A stretch of DNA of 64,000 bases, from contig NZ_CABPSP010000005.1 of NCBI RefSeq assembly GCF_902459765.1, positions 1-64,000 of the forward strand, written 5' to 3'. The notes below the pieces were generated by a model. It searched no databases, was not told where the DNA came from, and saw only the letters and a list, made by a program, of their open reading frames with translations. Both the position numbers and the translations under genes were made by a program. This document shows, piece by piece, positions 62,423 through 64,000 of the stretch; position 1 is the first letter of the stretch; each line of letters begins with the position of its first letter. This DNA comes from Pandoraea anapnoica. Lineage in GTDB: Bacteria; Pseudomonadota; Gammaproteobacteria; Burkholderiales; Burkholderiaceae.

Positions 62423-64000
62423 GGTGTCGCTCCTTTCGGGGAATCGGGCGAAGGCGGTGCTTTGCTACCACCGCCATGCAGCGCCGCCGAGTCCCCCTCC
62501 ACCAGCGTGGCGGGACGTCGTGGATCGGGGGCGAGATTCTGCGGCACGAAATCGTCGATGTCACCCGGTACGCTGTACTCATAGGGCCAGCGATATGTCG
62601 TCGGCAACACCGCGCCCCAGTTGCCGTGGCCGGGCGGCGCGTGCGGTGTCTGCCATTCGAGCGACGCTGCGCGCCACGGATTCAGACCGGCCGGTTTGCC
62701 GTGTCGCACGCTCCACGCGAGGTTGAACAGGAACAGCAACTGCCCCAGCGCCACGACGAACGCGGCGACCGAGATGTAGGTGTTCATCGTGTGTGCGGAC
62801 TCGGGAATGAAGCTGTAGTTCTGGAACTCGTAGTAGCGTCGCGGCATACCGAGAATGCCGAGATAGTGCATTGGAAAGAAGATCGCGTAAGTGCCGAGAA
62901 ACGTGATCCAGAAGTGCCACTGACCGAGGCTGTCGTTCAGCCGCCTGCCGGTGACCAGCGGATACCAGTGGTAGATGCCGCCGAAGACCACCAGCAAGGG
63001 CGCCACGCCCATCACCATGTGAAAGTGCGCGACGACGAAATAGGTGTTCGACAGCGGCATGTCCACACTCACATTGCCGAGGAACAGCCCCGTCAGTCCG
63101 CCGATCACGAACGTGCTGATGAAGCCGATGGCGAACAGCATCGGCACCGTCAGATGGATGTCACCGCGCCAGAGCGTGAGCACCCAGTTGTAGACCTTGA
63201 TCGCAGTCGGAATCGCGATGATGAGCGTGGTCGTCGCAAACAGAAATCCGAAGTACGGATTCATGCCGCTGATGAACATATGGTGCGCCCACACGACGAA
63301 CGACAGCACGCCGATGGCGAGAATCGCCCAGACCATCATCCGGTAGCCGAAGATGTTCTTGCGCGCGTGAACGCTGATGAGATCGGACACGATGCCGAAC
63401 GCTGGCAATGCGACGATGTAGACCTCGGGGTGCCCGAAGAACCAGAAAAGATGCTGAAACAGCAGCGGGCTACCGCCGCGGTAGTCGAGCGGCTGTCCCA
63501 TCGACACCACCGCAGGCATGAAGAAGCTCGTGTGCAGCGTCTTGTCGAGCAGCATCATCACGCCGGAGACGAACAGCGCCGGAAACGCGAGCAGCGCCAG
63601 CACCGTCGCCATCACAATGCCCCACACGGTGAGCGGCATGCGCAGCAACGTCATGCCTTCGGTGCGCGCCTGTAATACGGTGGTGACGTAGTTCAGGCCG
63701 CCCATCGTCGCGGCCACGATGAAGATCAGCAGCGAGACGAGCATGAGCACGATGCCCCACTCTGTGCCCGGTGTGCCGGGCAGGATCGCTTGTGGAGGAT
63801 AGAGCGTCCAGCCTGCGCCGGTCGGGCCGCCGGGCACGAAGAAGCTCACCATCAACACGATCACGGCCAGCAGATACACCCAGTAACTGAGCATGTTCAG
63901 GAACGGGAAGACCATGTCGCGCGCGCCGACCATCAGCGGAATCAGGTAGTTGCCGAAGCCACCGAGGAAAAGCGCAGTGAGCAGATAGATCACCATGATC
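62419..64000 (-). CDS. ctaD: Cytochrome c oxidase subunit I (partial, N-terminus beyond the right edge)
   Basis: The C-terminal 527 or so residues of a haem-copper oxidase subunit I; the gene runs off the window, so the first helices are missing. The active-site motifs are visible: HPEVY (His-Tyr cross-linked CuB ligand), the histidine pair in WAHHMFISGM, and the haem ligands in VAHFHMVMG. Many membrane segments are seen. The C-terminal 60 residues are polar and extra. It is followed by two subunit III genes and a subunit IV gene, so this is an alternative aa3-type oxidase rather than the standard ctaCDE set. The presumed subunit II gene would lie to the right of the window. Confidence 0.93.
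   Translation of the reverse strand, partial: IMVIYLLTALFLGGFGNYLIPLMVGARDMVFPFLNMLSYWVYLLAVIVLMVSFFVPGGPTGAGWTLYPPQAILPGTPGTEWGIVLMLVSLLIFIVAATMGGLNYVTTVLQARTEGMTLLRMPLTVWGIVMATVLALLAFPALFVSGVMMLLDKTLHTSFFMPAVVSMGQPLDYRGGSPLLFQHLFWFFGHPEVYIVALPAFGIVSDLISVHARKNIFGYRMMVWAILAIGVLSFVVWAHHMFISGMNPYFGFLFATTTLIIAIPTAIKVYNWVLTLWRGDIHLTVPMLFAIGFISTFVIGGLTGLFLGNVSVDMPLSNTYFVVAHFHMVMGVAPLLVVFGGIYHWYPLVTGRRLNDSLGQWHFWITFLGTYAIFFPMHYLGILGMPRRYYEFQNYSFIPESAHTMNTYISVAAFVVALGQLLFLFNLAWSVRHGKPAGLNPWRAASLEWQTPHAPPGHGNWGAVLPTTYRWPYEYSVPGDIDDFVPQNLAPDPRRPATLVEGDSAALHGGGSKAPPSPDSPKGATP

Overview
This 64 kb window is high-GC, densely coded chromosomal DNA of a beta-proteobacterium of the order Burkholderiales. 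A Pandoraea-like Burkholderiaceae is my best guess. The basis is the paaABCDE / DUF1835 / paaR arrangement, the mprF-acvB pair, a Fur-type box of the GCAAATGAGAATC kind and an rRNA-type promoter leaving the left edge. Species assignment is inference. I saw no insertion sequence, CRISPR array, prophage or tRNA gene. Nearly all the long antisense reading frames are GC-bias shadows.

Layout, left to right. (1) 0-7.3 kb: a promoter firing leftward out of the window (probable 16S rRNA operon), a structured candidate non-coding RNA, a phospholipase-D-type lipoprotein, a Fur-controlled sigma/anti-sigma/TonB siderophore receptor set (FecI-FecR-receptor) and an M24 peptidase. (2) 7.5-15.7 kb: a GlxA-type regulator, then the phenylacetyl-CoA epoxidase operon paaABCDE, whose promoter carries a perfect palindrome, followed by a DUF1835 gene and the TetR regulator paaR, then a GNAT acetyltransferase and a convergent Lrp regulator with a perfect 27-bp operator. 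(3) 16-26 kb: a fused indolepyruvate ferredoxin oxidoreductase, malic enzyme, an MFS carrier, pyrE and crcB. (4) 26-32.3 kb: a MmyB-type regulator divergent from a methyltransferase, then a four-gene minus-strand operon (flavin amine-oxidase/desaturase, single-domain AfsA hotdog protein, membrane fatty-acid desaturase, FAD monooxygenase). This operon is the best candidate for an undescribed small-molecule pathway. (5) 32.6-44.6 kb: parvulin isomerase, gamma-carbonic anhydrase, BASS transporter, RhlE helicase with a long leader, LysR, uracil permease, and the mprF-acvB lipid pair. (6) 45-53.2 kb: a serine hydrolase, a GIY-YIG protein, an SLC13 carrier, and a seven-gene type III secretion translocon operon with no injectisome core genes in the window. 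It has the order LcrG-like, two paralogous tip-like proteins, SycD/LcrH chaperone, SctE, SctB, unknown. Its first Shine-Dalgarno sequence lies inside a long hairpin. (7) 53.3-60.6 kb: 5-oxoprolinase, MFS carrier, a DUF1445 (D-glutamate cyclase family) protein and a divergent LysR regulator, which together look like a D-glutamate/5-oxoproline catabolic unit. (8) 60.7-64 kb: the distal part of an alternative cytochrome c oxidase operon (subunit I, two different subunit III proteins, subunit IV) running off the right edge.

Most start codons were re-chosen from Shine-Dalgarno sites, overlaps (ATGA/GTGA) and family N-termini, so several genes are shorter than the longest open frame. Function calls rest on reading motifs by eye. 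No database search was run.
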